A stretch of DNA of 14,044 nucleotides from Actinomycetota bacterium (GTDB taxonomy: Bacteria; Actinomycetota; Acidimicrobiia; Acidimicrobiales; JACCXE01): assembly GCA_013697265.1 (NCBI GenBank), contig JACCXE010000294.1, forward strand, positions 1 to 14,044. The letters run 5' to 3'. Of the stretch, positions 1-6,893 are shown piece by piece; the first letter of the stretch is position 1; each line of letters starts with the position of its first letter. The translations under genes and the position numbers were made by a program. Below the pieces are notes generated by a model that saw only the letters and a list, made by a program, of their open reading frames with translations, did no database searches and was not told where the DNA came from.

Positions 1-1022
1 GGATGCACGAACAACGACGGGATCGTTACCGCCGGCAGCGTCTCGGCCAGCGACGCGTGCGAACTCAACCCCGACCACGTCGACAACCAGCCCCGGGCCG
101 TCATGACCCGGGCCAGTCCACCAAATCCGTAGTTAGCGTCGAGCGGGTCCGGGAACGCGAACACCGATCCGAGCGGGCGGGCGTCGGGGTCGATGGACAG
201 GTCGAGATAGGCCGGGTCGGCCAGGGTGCGATAGGTGGTGATGTAACGGGCGTGCACAGCGCGACGCCGGGCCCGGTTCCACTCGGTCGACCCCGGTTCC
301 ATCGCCCGTGCCGCTTCGGCGCCGCGGCCGCGCTCCGCCATCGCCGCGTTGGCAACCGCGTCGATGCGGGCCACCCGATCGCGCTGGGCGCATCGGTAGC
401 GCGACAGCCACCCGGGGTCGTACGTGGCCTCGTTCGGCCACGGCCGCCACCCGTTGTCCGGGTTGTACATGTCGAGTTCGGGGTCCAGTGAGAACGGATC
501 GTCCTCGTTGGTGACCGACGGGTCGATTACTTGCAACATGAACACGCCCTCGCCGGGGTGAGCGGCCAGCGCTACGTAGGCGTCGCCGAGGTGTTCATCC
601 CGCTGCGCCACAGCCGTTGCTTCGGCCAACGCCATGAGGGAGCCGCCGCCCGAGTTACCGAGCAGCACAATGCGCTGCGCGCCCCGCTTGCGGGCCTCGC
701 CGACGAGCGTCTCGACGTCGGTCACGCAGTTCTCGTGCAGGCAGTCGATGTCGTTGTTGACGTAGCGCGTCGAACCGCCGAGCACCGCGTAGCCGGCGGC
801 CGCGAGTTGGGGCGCCGCGTAGTGAATCGAAAAGTCGCCGCGCGGGTGCGTGAGCACAACCGCGGTGTCCCACCGCTGACCCGCGGGCGGTGTCCAGAAC
901 ACGCCCCGCACCACTGCGCCGCCCGGGCTAATGCCGACGACGGGTTCGCGACCCGGTTCGGCTGCGGGTGCTTCGTCGGGGTCGGGCCAATAGCCGAGGA
1001 AAGGCCTCGGCGAGACGGTCAC
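1..1022 (-). CDS. alpha/beta hydrolase, 3' end beyond window edge
   Basis: This reading frame runs from GTG at 1022 to the left edge with no stop (340 codons seen), and its third positions are strongly G/C. It reads as an alpha/beta-hydrolase. Residues 54-60 (AVVLTHP) look like the strand before the oxyanion region. G122-N-S124-G-G is the nucleophile elbow, with S124 the likely catalytic serine, on the strand RIVLLGNSGGG. The last visible residues (TIPSLFVHP) look like the strand that normally precedes the catalytic Asp, so Asp and His should lie outside the window. An unusually long insert (about residues 165-330) separates the elbow from that strand and would form a lid or cap. The GTG overlaps the stop of the VOC gene as GTGA, so the two are probably translationally coupled. 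The substrate is unknown. The fold is fairly certain and the function is not. Confidence 0.8.
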   Translation of the reverse strand, partial: MTVSPRPFLGYWPDPDEAPAAEPGREPVVGISPGGAVVRGVFWTPPAGQRWDTAVVLTHPRGDFSIHYAAPQLAAAGYAVLGGSTRYVNNDIDCLHENCVTDVETLVGEARKRGAQRIVLLGNSGGGSLMALAEATAVAQRDEHLGDAYVALAAHPGEGVFMLQVIDPSVTNEDDPFSLDPELDMYNPDNGWRPWPNEATYDPGWLSRYRCAQRDRVARIDAVANAAMAERGRGAEAARAMEPGSTEWNRARRRAVHARYITTYRTLADPAYLDLSIDPDARPLGSVFAFPDPLDANYGFGGLARVMTARGWLSTWSGLSSHASLAETLPAVTIPSLFVH

Positions 1023-1579
1023 GAGTTGTTGTAGGCCGCCGCCATATGGAACTCGATCTTCGGATCAGGGTCGAAGGTCGGGTTGGTCTCGAGCAGGCGC
1101 TTCTGCGCCTCGGTCCGGTCGTTGTCGTCGAACTCACGGGTGGTGCAGCAGAACTCGACGAGGATCCCGTTTGGATCATCGGTGTAGATCGACACGCAAA
1201 ACTCGTGGTCGATCTCGACCACGTCGTAACCATTGCGCAGCCACCGATCACGAGCCACGGCGATGTCGTCGAGGGTGGCGGCATCGAAGGCGAGGTGGTT
1301 AACCCAACCGGGCAACCCCAGATCCTTCGAGATGGCCGTCTTGGCCTCGACCTTGGCGTGCGACGCGTCGTGCAGTTCCCAGAAGGCGATCATGCCGTTG
1401 TCGTTGCCCCGGCCGGTGTCGAAGAAGAAGTGCTTGGCCCACCCGCCTTCAGGCGACGCACCGACCACAACTTTTTCCAGGGAGAAACCCATGGCTTCGG
1501 TGTAAAAGCGGTGAGTCGCTTCGGTGTCCTTGCTGGCGAACGCAACGTGGTGAAAACCCATGGCTACACGTTCGCGCAT
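1019..1579 (-). CDS. VOC superfamily protein (glyoxalase / extradiol dioxygenase fold)
   Basis: The 186-residue protein has two paired VOC modules. The first begins at GFHHVAF, with H11 as the likely metal ligand and E68 at the end of MIAFWEL. The second begins at WVNHLAF (H95) and ends at DPNGILVEF (E142). H11/E68/H95/E142 match the metal-ligand positions of glyoxalase-type VOC enzymes, so a divalent metal site is likely. The chain is far shorter than the roughly 300-residue two-domain extradiol dioxygenases. The C-terminal stretch after 150 is polar and ends in YNNS. Its stop overlaps the hydrolase start (GTGA), which suggests a two-step pathway, perhaps ring or C-C bond cleavage; this is inference only. 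The start could instead be the second Met (1561), directly before GFHH. Neither start has a Shine-Dalgarno sequence. Confidence 0.88.
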   Translation of the reverse strand: MRERVAMGFHHVAFASKDTEATHRFYTEAMGFSLEKVVVGASPEGGWAKHFFFDTGRGNDNGMIAFWELHDASHAKVEAKTAISKDLGLPGWVNHLAFDAATLDDIAVARDRWLRNGYDVVEIDHEFCVSIYTDDPNGILVEFCCTTREFDDNDRTEAQKRLLETNPTFDPDPKIEFHMAAAYNNS

Positions 1580-1592
1580 TTAGATAGGCCAG

Positions 1593-2492
1593 GTGCAGCG
1601 ACTCACCCGCCAGCAGGCGACCATCGCGCTGGCGCTGACCTGCACCGCGTGGGGAACGGTGCCGCTCATCGTGCGCAGCGTCGACCTGCCTCCCGCCGCG
1701 ATAGTGGCCGCCCGCTTCTGGCTGGGTGCCCTCTTCCTCACCGCGGTAGTAGCCCGGGAGCGCCGAAACAATCGGCCGTCGGGCCCACCGGTATGGTCCG
1801 CCCACCGGGGTCGGGCCGTAGCGGTGTGCGTCGTGCTGCTCGCGCACTGGCTATGCGAGATCGCCGCGTACCAGCGCGCGCCGGTCGGCACCGCGCTCTT
1901 CATCATCTTCCTGGCGCCGATCGGTGTGGCCGCACTGGCCCCCCGCATTCTCGGTGAGCGCCTCGACACCCGCACCGTGGCCGCCCTCGCGCTCGCCGTG
2001 TGCGGCTTCGCCTTGATGTCACGCAACGCGCTCAAAGCGAGCGGAGTCGACGGCCTCGTGCTTTCCCTCGCCGCCGCCGTCACCTTCGTGGCCCTCATCC
2101 TCCTGAACAAGCCACTTGCCGACGCCTACGGCGGCATCCGGGCCGCGCAGATGCAGATGACAGGGGCGGGTGTGCTCATCATCCCGGTCGTCGCGTTCGG
2201 CGTGGACTTCCCCTCACCCCAGCCTTCGTGGCTGTGGCTGGTTGTGTTGGGCATCTTGCATACCGGCGTCGCGATCGCGGTGTACCTCACCGCGCTGTCG
2301 ATCGTGGGGGCCACGACAACCGGCGTCCTCGGCTATTTGGAACCCGCAACCGCCGTAGGGTGGGCGTGGCTCGTACTCAACGAGAAGCCGGCGCTCGTCA
2401 CCGTGATTGGCGGTACGGCGATTCTCGGCGCAGGATTGATGGTCGTGAGAAGCAACACGCCGGATCTGGAGGTCGCGGGTGTTACTGGGTGA
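1593..2492 (+). CDS. EamA/DMT-family permease
   Basis: The 299-residue, very hydrophobic protein has about ten predicted membrane helices arranged as two five-helix EamA repeats, the usual size and layout of drug/metabolite exporters (RhaT/YdcZ-like). The first repeat opens at ALALTCTAWGTVPLIVR and the second near VDGLVLSLAAAVTFVALILLN. The signature YLEPATAVGWAW followed by LNEKP sits near residues 249-267, typical of the last two helices. Such carriers move amino acids, metabolites or drugs across the inner membrane, and the substrate cannot be told here. The GTG start is only 13 nt from the divergent VOC start and has no Shine-Dalgarno sequence. The first helix begins about ten residues in, which favours this start. 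The 3' end overlaps the next ORF by 14 nt. Confidence 0.92.
   Translation: MQRLTRQQATIALALTCTAWGTVPLIVRSVDLPPAAIVAARFWLGALFLTAVVARERRNNRPSGPPVWSAHRGRAVAVCVVLLAHWLCEIAAYQRAPVGTALFIIFLAPIGVAALAPRILGERLDTRTVAALALAVCGFALMSRNALKASGVDGLVLSLAAAVTFVALILLNKPLADAYGGIRAAQMQMTGAGVLIIPVVAFGVDFPSPQPSWLWLVVLGILHTGVAIAVYLTALSIVGATTTGVLGYLEPATAVGWAWLVLNEKPALVTVIGGTAILGAGLMVVRSNTPDLEVAGVTG
2468..2472 (+). promoter_or_regulatory. ribosome binding site GGAGG for the small membrane protein
   Basis: GGAGG ends 6 nt before the GTG at 2479. It lies inside the last codons of the EamA gene and decides the start of the overlapping small gene. Confidence 0.7.
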
Positions 2493-2685
2493 CAACCTTC
2501 TGCCGCTGCTCGTGCTCGCCTTCGGCGCTGCGATGGCCTTCGGCAACATCTTGGCGCTCGTGCGGCCGCCCGAGAACCGCAAGGATCGCGACCTGGCCGC
2601 CGCACCCAAAGGGCGCAGCATCACGATGGCCGCGGTGGGTCTGGTCGCAGCCCTGTGGGCAGTGGCCTCGCTCGTGAAGGGCTGA
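2479..2685 (+). CDS. small two-helix membrane protein, unknown function
   Basis: The 68-residue ORF begins with GTG inside the 3' end of the EamA gene (14 nt overlap, different frame) behind a well-spaced GGAGG. It has two hydrophobic segments, about residues 6-27 and 48-66. They are joined by a charged loop (RPPENRKDRD, then PKGRS), so both termini probably face the same side, with the positive loop inside. The overlap and strong ribosome site suggest co-transcription with the exporter, possibly as a partner subunit, but nothing shows this. I do not recognise a named family. It converges with the next minus-strand gene, and only 7 nt separate the two stop codons. Confidence 0.72.
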   Translation: MLLGDNLLPLLVLAFGAAMAFGNILALVRPPENRKDRDLAAAPKGRSITMAAVGLVAALWAVASLVKG

Positions 2686-2692
2686 CGCCCCT

Positions 2693-2884
2693 TTACGCGC
2701 CGCCCTTCGGCGCCGACGAAGAGCCGTGGGGTTGAGCTGGCGACGTAAGCCACGCCCAGGCTTCGGCCAGGTTCACCAATTGCGCAGACGTCGCGCCTTC
2801 GGCCCGCGCCCGGATTGTCTCGAAAAGCGCAACGCGCGCCTCGAAGCCGGCGCGGTTGAGTGCCTCTGACTGCTTTTCGTCCAC
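2693..2884 (-). CDS. 63-residue protein of unknown function
   Basis: GTG start at 2884 with GGAGG 8 nt upstream. The protein is predicted to be mostly helical (roughly residues 5-47) and amphipathic, with a LAEAWAWL segment before a short Ser/Pro/Gly-rich tail. It has no membrane helix or cysteine motif. It lies downstream of mscL on the same strand, 82 nt after the mscL stop, and may share its transcript or use a promoter near the palindromic cluster at 2913-2936. The good ribosome site and codon use support a real gene. I cannot assign a function. Confidence 0.7.
   Translation of the reverse strand: MDEKQSEALNRAGFEARVALFETIRARAEGATSAQLVNLAEAWAWLTSPAQPHGSSSAPKGGA
2697..2713. terminator. GC-rich hairpin between convergent genes
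   Basis: GCGCCG and CGGCGC form a perfect 6-bp stem around a 5-nt loop. The hairpin lies in the last codons of the minus-strand gene, just past the plus-strand stop at 2685. No T-tract follows on either strand, so termination is only possible, not shown. Confidence 0.3.
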
Positions 2885-2892
2885 CTTGTAAT

Positions 2893-2897
2893 CCTCC
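2893..2897 (-). promoter_or_regulatory. ribosome binding site GGAGG for the 63-residue gene
   Basis: GGAGG on the minus strand, 8 nt before the GTG at 2884. It fixes that start. Confidence 0.65.
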
Positions 2898-2912
2898 GTG
2901 ACTCCCGCTGCC

Positions 2913-2936
2913 GTCGACCTAGGTAGGCCTACCGGT
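2913..2936. repeat. cluster of overlapping palindromes, possible operator
   Basis: Within 24 bp lie GTCGAC (2913-2918), ACCTAGGT (2917-2924), the 12-bp perfect palindrome GGTAGGCCTACC (2922-2933) and ACCGGT (2931-2936). The cluster sits in the 82-bp gap between mscL and the 63-residue gene, about 30 nt upstream of the latter. It could bind a dimeric regulator or form a small hairpin after mscL. Confidence 0.35.
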
Positions 2937-2966
2937 CAGGAGTGAGCGAGCGACTTTACCGGGCTG

Positions 2967-3377
2967 TCAGCCGACTGGCACCTCAGATGTGCAGTGCGCG
3001 CATTTGCTGGCTGCGGCCGGTATCGCACTGAGGCAATAAGGGCAGTCTCTCGAGGACGGGTCGCCATCTGTGGTTTGTCCCCGGTTCCGGCGGACCGTAT
3101 ACGCGTTCAGGGGCTTGACGACCAGCAAGAAGATCACCGCAGCGATGATCACAAACGTGATCAAGGCGTCGATGACGAGGCCGTAATAGAACTGGCTGCT
3201 GCGGATCGCGAACGACCACTCCGAGAAGTGGCTCTTGCCCGGGATCGTCACGAGCGGAGTGATCAGGTTCGTGACAAAGGCGTCGATCACCTTCGTGAAG
3301 GCGGCTCCGATAACCACTGCCACCGCCAAATCGACGACGTGGCCTTTCGTAACGAACGCCTTGAATTCTCTTAACAC
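2967..3377 (-). CDS. mscL: large-conductance mechanosensitive channel MscL with C-terminal zinc ribbon
   Basis: From GTG at 3377 the protein is 136 residues, the same length as E. coli MscL. It opens with LREFKAFVTKGHVVDLAVAV, matching the family's N-terminal amphipathic helix and pore-lining TM1 (about 14-40). A periplasmic loop follows, then TM2 (about 64-88) ending in VKPLNAY. MscL is a pentameric inner-membrane safety valve that opens under membrane tension on osmotic downshock. After TM2 a short polar linker leads to C112-x2-C115 and C126-x2-C129, a rubredoxin-like zinc ribbon where most MscLs have a C-terminal helix bundle. I chose 3377 over an in-frame start at 3428 because AAGGA lies 9 nt upstream, the homologous N-terminus begins here, and the longer form would overlap the divergent cyclase gene. 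Confidence 0.93.
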   Translation of the reverse strand: MLREFKAFVTKGHVVDLAVAVVIGAAFTKVIDAFVTNLITPLVTIPGKSHFSEWSFAIRSSQFYYGLVIDALITFVIIAAVIFLLVVKPLNAYTVRRNRGQTTDGDPSSRDCPYCLSAIPAAASKCAHCTSEVPVG

Positions 3378-3386
3378 CGTCGCGCT

Positions 3387-3391
3387 TCCTT
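3387..3391 (-). promoter_or_regulatory. ribosome binding site AAGGA for mscL
   Basis: AAGGA on the minus strand, 9 nt before the GTG at 3377. It supports that start over the upstream one at 3428. Confidence 0.55.
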
Positions 3392-3409
3392 TACCTCGTG
3401 GGAGGCCGG

Positions 3410-3415
3410 TAGCTT
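3410..3415 (+). promoter_or_regulatory. -10 box TAGCTT, candidate leaderless promoter of the cyclase gene
   Basis: TAGCTT fits TANNNT and ends 6 nt before the GTG at 3422, so transcription would start at or next to the start codon. The nearest purine-rich stretch (GGGAGG, 3400-3404 area) is too far upstream to serve as a ribosome site. No convincing -35 is seen. Confidence 0.4.
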
Positions 3416-3421
3416 CGCGCT

Positions 3422-6241
3422 GTGCCAAGGCGAAGCGGCGGCCTTCCGAGCGGTCGGGTCACCTTCATGTTCAGCGACATCGAAGGTTCGACCCGGCTGT
3501 TCCATAACCTCGGCGACGAATACACGGTCGTGTTGAACCGACACCAGGTCGTGGTCCGTAAAGCCCTGGCCCGCTACGGCGGTCACGAAGTCAAGACCGA
3601 GGGCGACAGCTTTTTCGTGGCGTTCTGGGACGCGCCGTCGGCCGTCGCGGCGTGCGTGGACATCCAGCGCGGCCTCGCGGCGCAGCGCTGGCCCCACGAC
3701 GGCGAGGTGCGTGTCCGCATCGGCCTGCATACCGGGACCGCCGAACCGGCCGGCGACGATTACATCGCGCTGGCCGTGCATCGCGCCGCGCGCGTGTCCG
3801 CCGTCGGTCACGGCGGTCAGATCTTGTTGTCGGCCGCGGCCGTCGAAGCGGCGGGCGACGACCTGCCCGCTGACTGTTCGCTGCGTTCCCTCGGCCGGTT
3901 TCACCTCAAGGACTTCGACGAGCCCGAACCACTCGTGCAGGTAACCGGTCCTGGTCTCGAGTCGAGCCACCCGGCGCTAAAAGCGATGCCCGCAGCCCGC
4001 CACAACATCCGGGTGCCGCCCACTCGTTTCGTGGGCCGGCGGCGCGAGCGCCTGAAGCTCATGAAGCTGCTCGCCGATCGCCCGATCGTGACGGTGGTCG
4101 CGCAGGGCGGTATGGGCAAGTCGCGTCTGGCCACCGAGGTCGCTCTTTCGTTCGCCGACGAACTGAACGACGGTGCCACCTTCGTCGAACTCGGCGGGGT
4201 CTCCGATGACGGCCTGGTCGTGTCCACCATCCTTGAAACCCTCGGCACCCGGGGCATCCAGGGCCAAGCCGGCCTCGCTGCGCTGTCCGCAGCAGTGCAG
4301 GGCCGAGTAGGACTGATCGTGTTGGACGAAGCCGAACTGGTGTCGGCCGGTGTCGCGGCAGCCGCCGAAACGATTGCCGCCGCCGCGCCCAACAGTCGGG
4401 TATTGATTACCAGTCGGACACCGCTTGCCATCGAGGGCGAGGAGGTGGTGTCGCTCGATCCGCTGACCATCCCTGACAGTGACGACGATCCGTTGGCGGC
4501 GGCGTCCGACGCGGTAGCCATGCTGCTCGATCGCCTCGGCGTCGACGACGACAGCACCCCAGAGGCCGACGAGCTGCAGGTCGCGTCCGCCCTGTGCCGG
4601 CGGCTGGACGGCCTGCCACTAGCCATCGAACTGGCCGCAGCCCGGGTCCCCCAACTCGGCCTGCGCAACGTGCTTGCCGGCCTGGGCGACGAACGGGCCC
4701 ATGAGTCTGCGGTGCAAGACGCCATTCGCTGGAGCTACGGCTTGCTCGGCGCGAGCGCGCAGCGGATATTCCGGAGGTTGCGATGGCTGGTGGCGCCGGC
4801 GGACCTGGAGATGATCACCGCCGTGGTGTGCGGTCCTGAGATCGAGGTGATCGATCCGTCCGACGTGGCGGACCTCATGACCGTGCTCAACGACCGATCG
4901 TTGATCCGATCTCGGCGCGGCGACGACGGCGTGATCCGTTACCGCATGTTGGAGACGGTTCGCGAAGTCGCGGACACGGAGTTAGTTGCCATCGGTGAGT
5001 CCGCGCAGGTCGACCGGAGCTTTGTGCAATGGGCCGCCAGCTCAGTGTGGACCGCCAACATCGCCCGCAACCAAAGCGGTCGCGCCGCCGACGACTATTC
5101 GGGCGACGAACTGCTGCTGTTTCTCGCCGCGATCGATGCAGGCAGGCGCGTCGATGACCCGGAGACGGCCAACATCCTGTTGGAGATCACCCCGACGCTC
5201 ACTTCACGGGGTAGCTGGACCGTGCTCAGTGAGAGGTCCGATGCGCTCGGCGCTATGCCCGGCCTGTCGGCGAAAACCAAAGCCGCCCTCAACGTCACGC
5301 GGTCCCGGGCCGCGTTCGCCTCCGGCGACACGGCGCGTGGCCTCGAGCACGTTGCCGCGGCCGAGGCGCTGTTTCCAGAGCTCAACGACTACGAGGTCGC
5401 CCTCGTGGAAGGCGAGGTGGCGAACGACCTGTTACGCATCGACCCGTTCAAAGCGAGCAAGTTTGCCGAACACGCGTGGCCGATACTCGAGCGGGCGAAC
5501 CTGAACGCGCAGGTCGGCGCACTGCACGCCGTGGGCGCAACCCGCATGATGTTCGGCAATCTCGAGGGCGGCCGTGAGGCGATGCTGCGGTGCCTGGCGT
5601 TGGCCGACGAGGCCGGCGATCGGCAATCCATGGCGAACGCGACCGCGGCCCTAGGCAACGCCGCGTTCTCCCAGGGCGACTTCGCCGAGGCGGCCAAGAT
5701 GCTCGACGACGCAGTCTTGACCTTTCGTGAACTCGACGCCCCGATCCAGTTAGGGGCCACGCTCGGGATGGCCGGTCACGCCTACGTGCTACTCGGCGAC
5801 TACGACCAGGGTATCGCGATGCTGAGCGAATCACTGGCGCTGCGCGAGCGCTTCAACGACGTTGTCGGCGCGCTCTACTGCAAACTCAACCTGGCCGACA
5901 GCTACGACCGCGCCGGGCGAACCGACGAGGCGCGCCGCGGGTTCGCAGACACGTTCGCCTCGTGCGAACGCGTCGGGGTGGTGCCGCTGCAGAACGCGGC
6001 CGCGCACGGCATCGCGGTAACCGCTGCTGATGCCGACGCGCCGGGCGCGCTCACGCTGCTTGCCGCAGCGGTAGGCCGGTCGATCGGTACGACGGGGATC
6101 GACGAGCCGGTCACCAACGCCGCGCTCGAACGGTTTCGCGCTCTCGTGCCCGATGCCGACGCCGCCGAGGAGGCGGGCCGGGCCCTGAGCGACGTCGAGT
6201 TCCTAACGCTCGCGGGCGAGGTCGCGGCGGTGGCCGACTAG
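3422..6241 (+). CDS. adenylate/guanylate cyclase domain - NB-ARC-like ATPase - TPR regulator
   Basis: 939 residues in three parts. Residues 8-175 are a class III nucleotide cyclase domain. D19 (FSDIEGST) and D62 (KTEGDSF) are the metal aspartates, K58 is a substrate-selecting lysine and R124 (VHRAAR) the transition-state arginine. The usual catalytic Asn is H120. Residues 200-470 are a STAND/NB-ARC-type ATPase with P-loop GGMGKS (229-234), Walker B IVLDEAE (299-305), VLITSRTPL (327-335) and GLPLAIELAAAR (397-408). From about 520 to the end it is helical, with clear TPR-like repeats at roughly 680-860. Such proteins are cytoplasmic signal regulators in actinobacteria, some making cAMP and some carrying LuxR DNA-binding domains; none is seen here. 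The TPRs probably bind a partner. Start: GTG 3422 places the cyclase motif 15-20 residues in, as usual for the family. Confidence 0.93.
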   Translation: MPRRSGGLPSGRVTFMFSDIEGSTRLFHNLGDEYTVVLNRHQVVVRKALARYGGHEVKTEGDSFFVAFWDAPSAVAACVDIQRGLAAQRWPHDGEVRVRIGLHTGTAEPAGDDYIALAVHRAARVSAVGHGGQILLSAAAVEAAGDDLPADCSLRSLGRFHLKDFDEPEPLVQVTGPGLESSHPALKAMPAARHNIRVPPTRFVGRRRERLKLMKLLADRPIVTVVAQGGMGKSRLATEVALSFADELNDGATFVELGGVSDDGLVVSTILETLGTRGIQGQAGLAALSAAVQGRVGLIVLDEAELVSAGVAAAAETIAAAAPNSRVLITSRTPLAIEGEEVVSLDPLTIPDSDDDPLAAASDAVAMLLDRLGVDDDSTPEADELQVASALCRRLDGLPLAIELAAARVPQLGLRNVLAGLGDERAHESAVQDAIRWSYGLLGASAQRIFRRLRWLVAPADLEMITAVVCGPEIEVIDPSDVADLMTVLNDRSLIRSRRGDDGVIRYRMLETVREVADTELVAIGESAQVDRSFVQWAASSVWTANIARNQSGRAADDYSGDELLLFLAAIDAGRRVDDPETANILLEITPTLTSRGSWTVLSERSDALGAMPGLSAKTKAALNVTRSRAAFASGDTARGLEHVAAAEALFPELNDYEVALVEGEVANDLLRIDPFKASKFAEHAWPILERANLNAQVGALHAVGATRMMFGNLEGGREAMLRCLALADEAGDRQSMANATAALGNAAFSQGDFAEAAKMLDDAVLTFRELDAPIQLGATLGMAGHAYVLLGDYDQGIAMLSESLALRERFNDVVGALYCKLNLADSYDRAGRTDEARRGFADTFASCERVGVVPLQNAAAHGIAVTAADADAPGALTLLAAAVGRSIGTTGIDEPVTNAALERFRALVPDADAAEEAGRALSDVEFLTLAGEVAAVAD

Positions 6242-6330
6242 GTGCGCTGAATCACCAACACCATCGGAGAACACCACCACCATCGCGCCGGGCGGCATCG
6301 GGTAGCGCGTGGCGTAAGGCGGATCGATCG

Positions 6331-6438
6331 CTAGACCGGGCGCAGCACCGAAGACGCCTGTGCGGCCACGTGGCTTGTCACCACGAAGGGCCAGTGCGGA
6401 ATGAGTTGGTCGAAGCGGTCGCCGTCGACCGACGTCAC
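6331..6438 (-). CDS. possible 35-residue ORF coupled to the anti-sigma kinase gene
   Basis: A GTG at 6438 overlaps the kinase stop as GTGA, the same coupling arrangement seen at 1019-1022 and 10484-10487. The frame then stays open to TAG at 6333, with G or C at nearly all third positions. The product begins MTSVDGDRFDQLIPHWPF and has no recognisable motif. It is very short and has no Shine-Dalgarno sequence, so it may be a chance frame or the broken start of a lost gene. It lies in the longest gap of the window (6242-6434). Confidence 0.28.
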   Translation of the reverse strand: MTSVDGDRFDQLIPHWPFVVTSHVAAQASSVLRPV

Positions 6439-6824
6439 AAAGTGGCCCGGCCCGTATTCGGTAAGGCGATATCGGCCCAAACGGTCTTGCCGCCCTCGGG
6501 ATGCTCGTCGACTCCCCAGCTCCGGGCCAACTCACTGACGATGCGCAGGCCTCGTCCGTACGCCTCCTCGGGGCGCGGGCGGCGAAGCGTTGGCGCGCCC
6601 TCGCCCCGGTCCCGCACCTCGATACGCACGTGCGACGTGGTTTCCTCGACGCAGATCGTGAAGGCGGAGTTGGCGTGGGTCACCGCGTTCGCGGCCAGTT
6701 CCGACGCGATCAGCACCGCGTCTTCGACCGCGCTCTTCGGCGTGTTCGCCAACTTCTCGGTTATGAAGGCGCGAGCGGCGCGAACCGACGAAGCAGAGCC
6801 CGCGAAATGGTGCTCTGCCTTCAC
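6435..6824 (-). CDS. RsbW/SpoIIAB-like anti-sigma factor serine kinase
   Basis: The 129-residue protein is a stand-alone HATPase_c_2 (GHKL) domain. The N box is ELAANAVTHA (E42, N46), the G1 box DRGEG (72-76) and the G2 box GRGLRIV (90-96), so ATP and Mg binding residues are intact. In known partner-switching systems such a kinase binds and silences a sigma factor, and also phosphorylates and so inactivates an STAS antagonist. The STAS gene and a PP2C phosphatase lie directly across the divergent gap (6825-6893), which fits that job. No sigma factor gene is in the window, so the target is unknown. GTG 6824 is the first possible start because an in-frame TAG lies four codons upstream. No good Shine-Dalgarno sequence is seen. 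Confidence 0.92.
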   Translation of the reverse strand: MKAEHHFAGSASSVRAARAFITEKLANTPKSAVEDAVLIASELAANAVTHANSAFTICVEETTSHVRIEVRDRGEGAPTLRRPRPEEAYGRGLRIVSELARSWGVDEHPEGGKTVWADIALPNTGRATL

Positions 6825-6879
6825 CGGTGAACGCGCCTACCCATCAACCATCAAGGTAGCCACCTGTGGCCGCCATCGA

Positions 6880-6885
6880 TATGCT
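6880..6885 (+). promoter_or_regulatory. -10 box TATGCT upstream of the STAS gene
   Basis: TATGCT fits TANNNT and ends 8 nt before ATG 6894, consistent with a leaderless transcript. A weak -35-like TAGCCA lies 17 nt upstream (6857-6862). No Shine-Dalgarno sequence precedes the ATG. Confidence 0.42.
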
Positions 6886-6893
6886 CCGGCTCA

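Noticed and set aside
531..1957. Plus-strand frames over the hydrolase, VOC and EamA region
   Set aside because: They lie opposite or out of frame with genes that show clear domain motifs and proper third-position bias.
3378..3428. Longer N-terminus for MscL
   Set aside because: The extra 17 residues do not resemble MscL, overlap the divergent cyclase start, and a ribosome site supports 3377.
3371..4725. Minus-strand frames of 199 and 274 codons
   Set aside because: Both are shadows of the cyclase-ATPase gene, Ser/Arg/Ala-rich with no motifs.
6265..6290. ACC/CAC-rich short repeats
   Set aside because: They are too short and irregular for a meaningful tandem repeat, and on the other strand they read as the VVVF stretch of the possible remnant.
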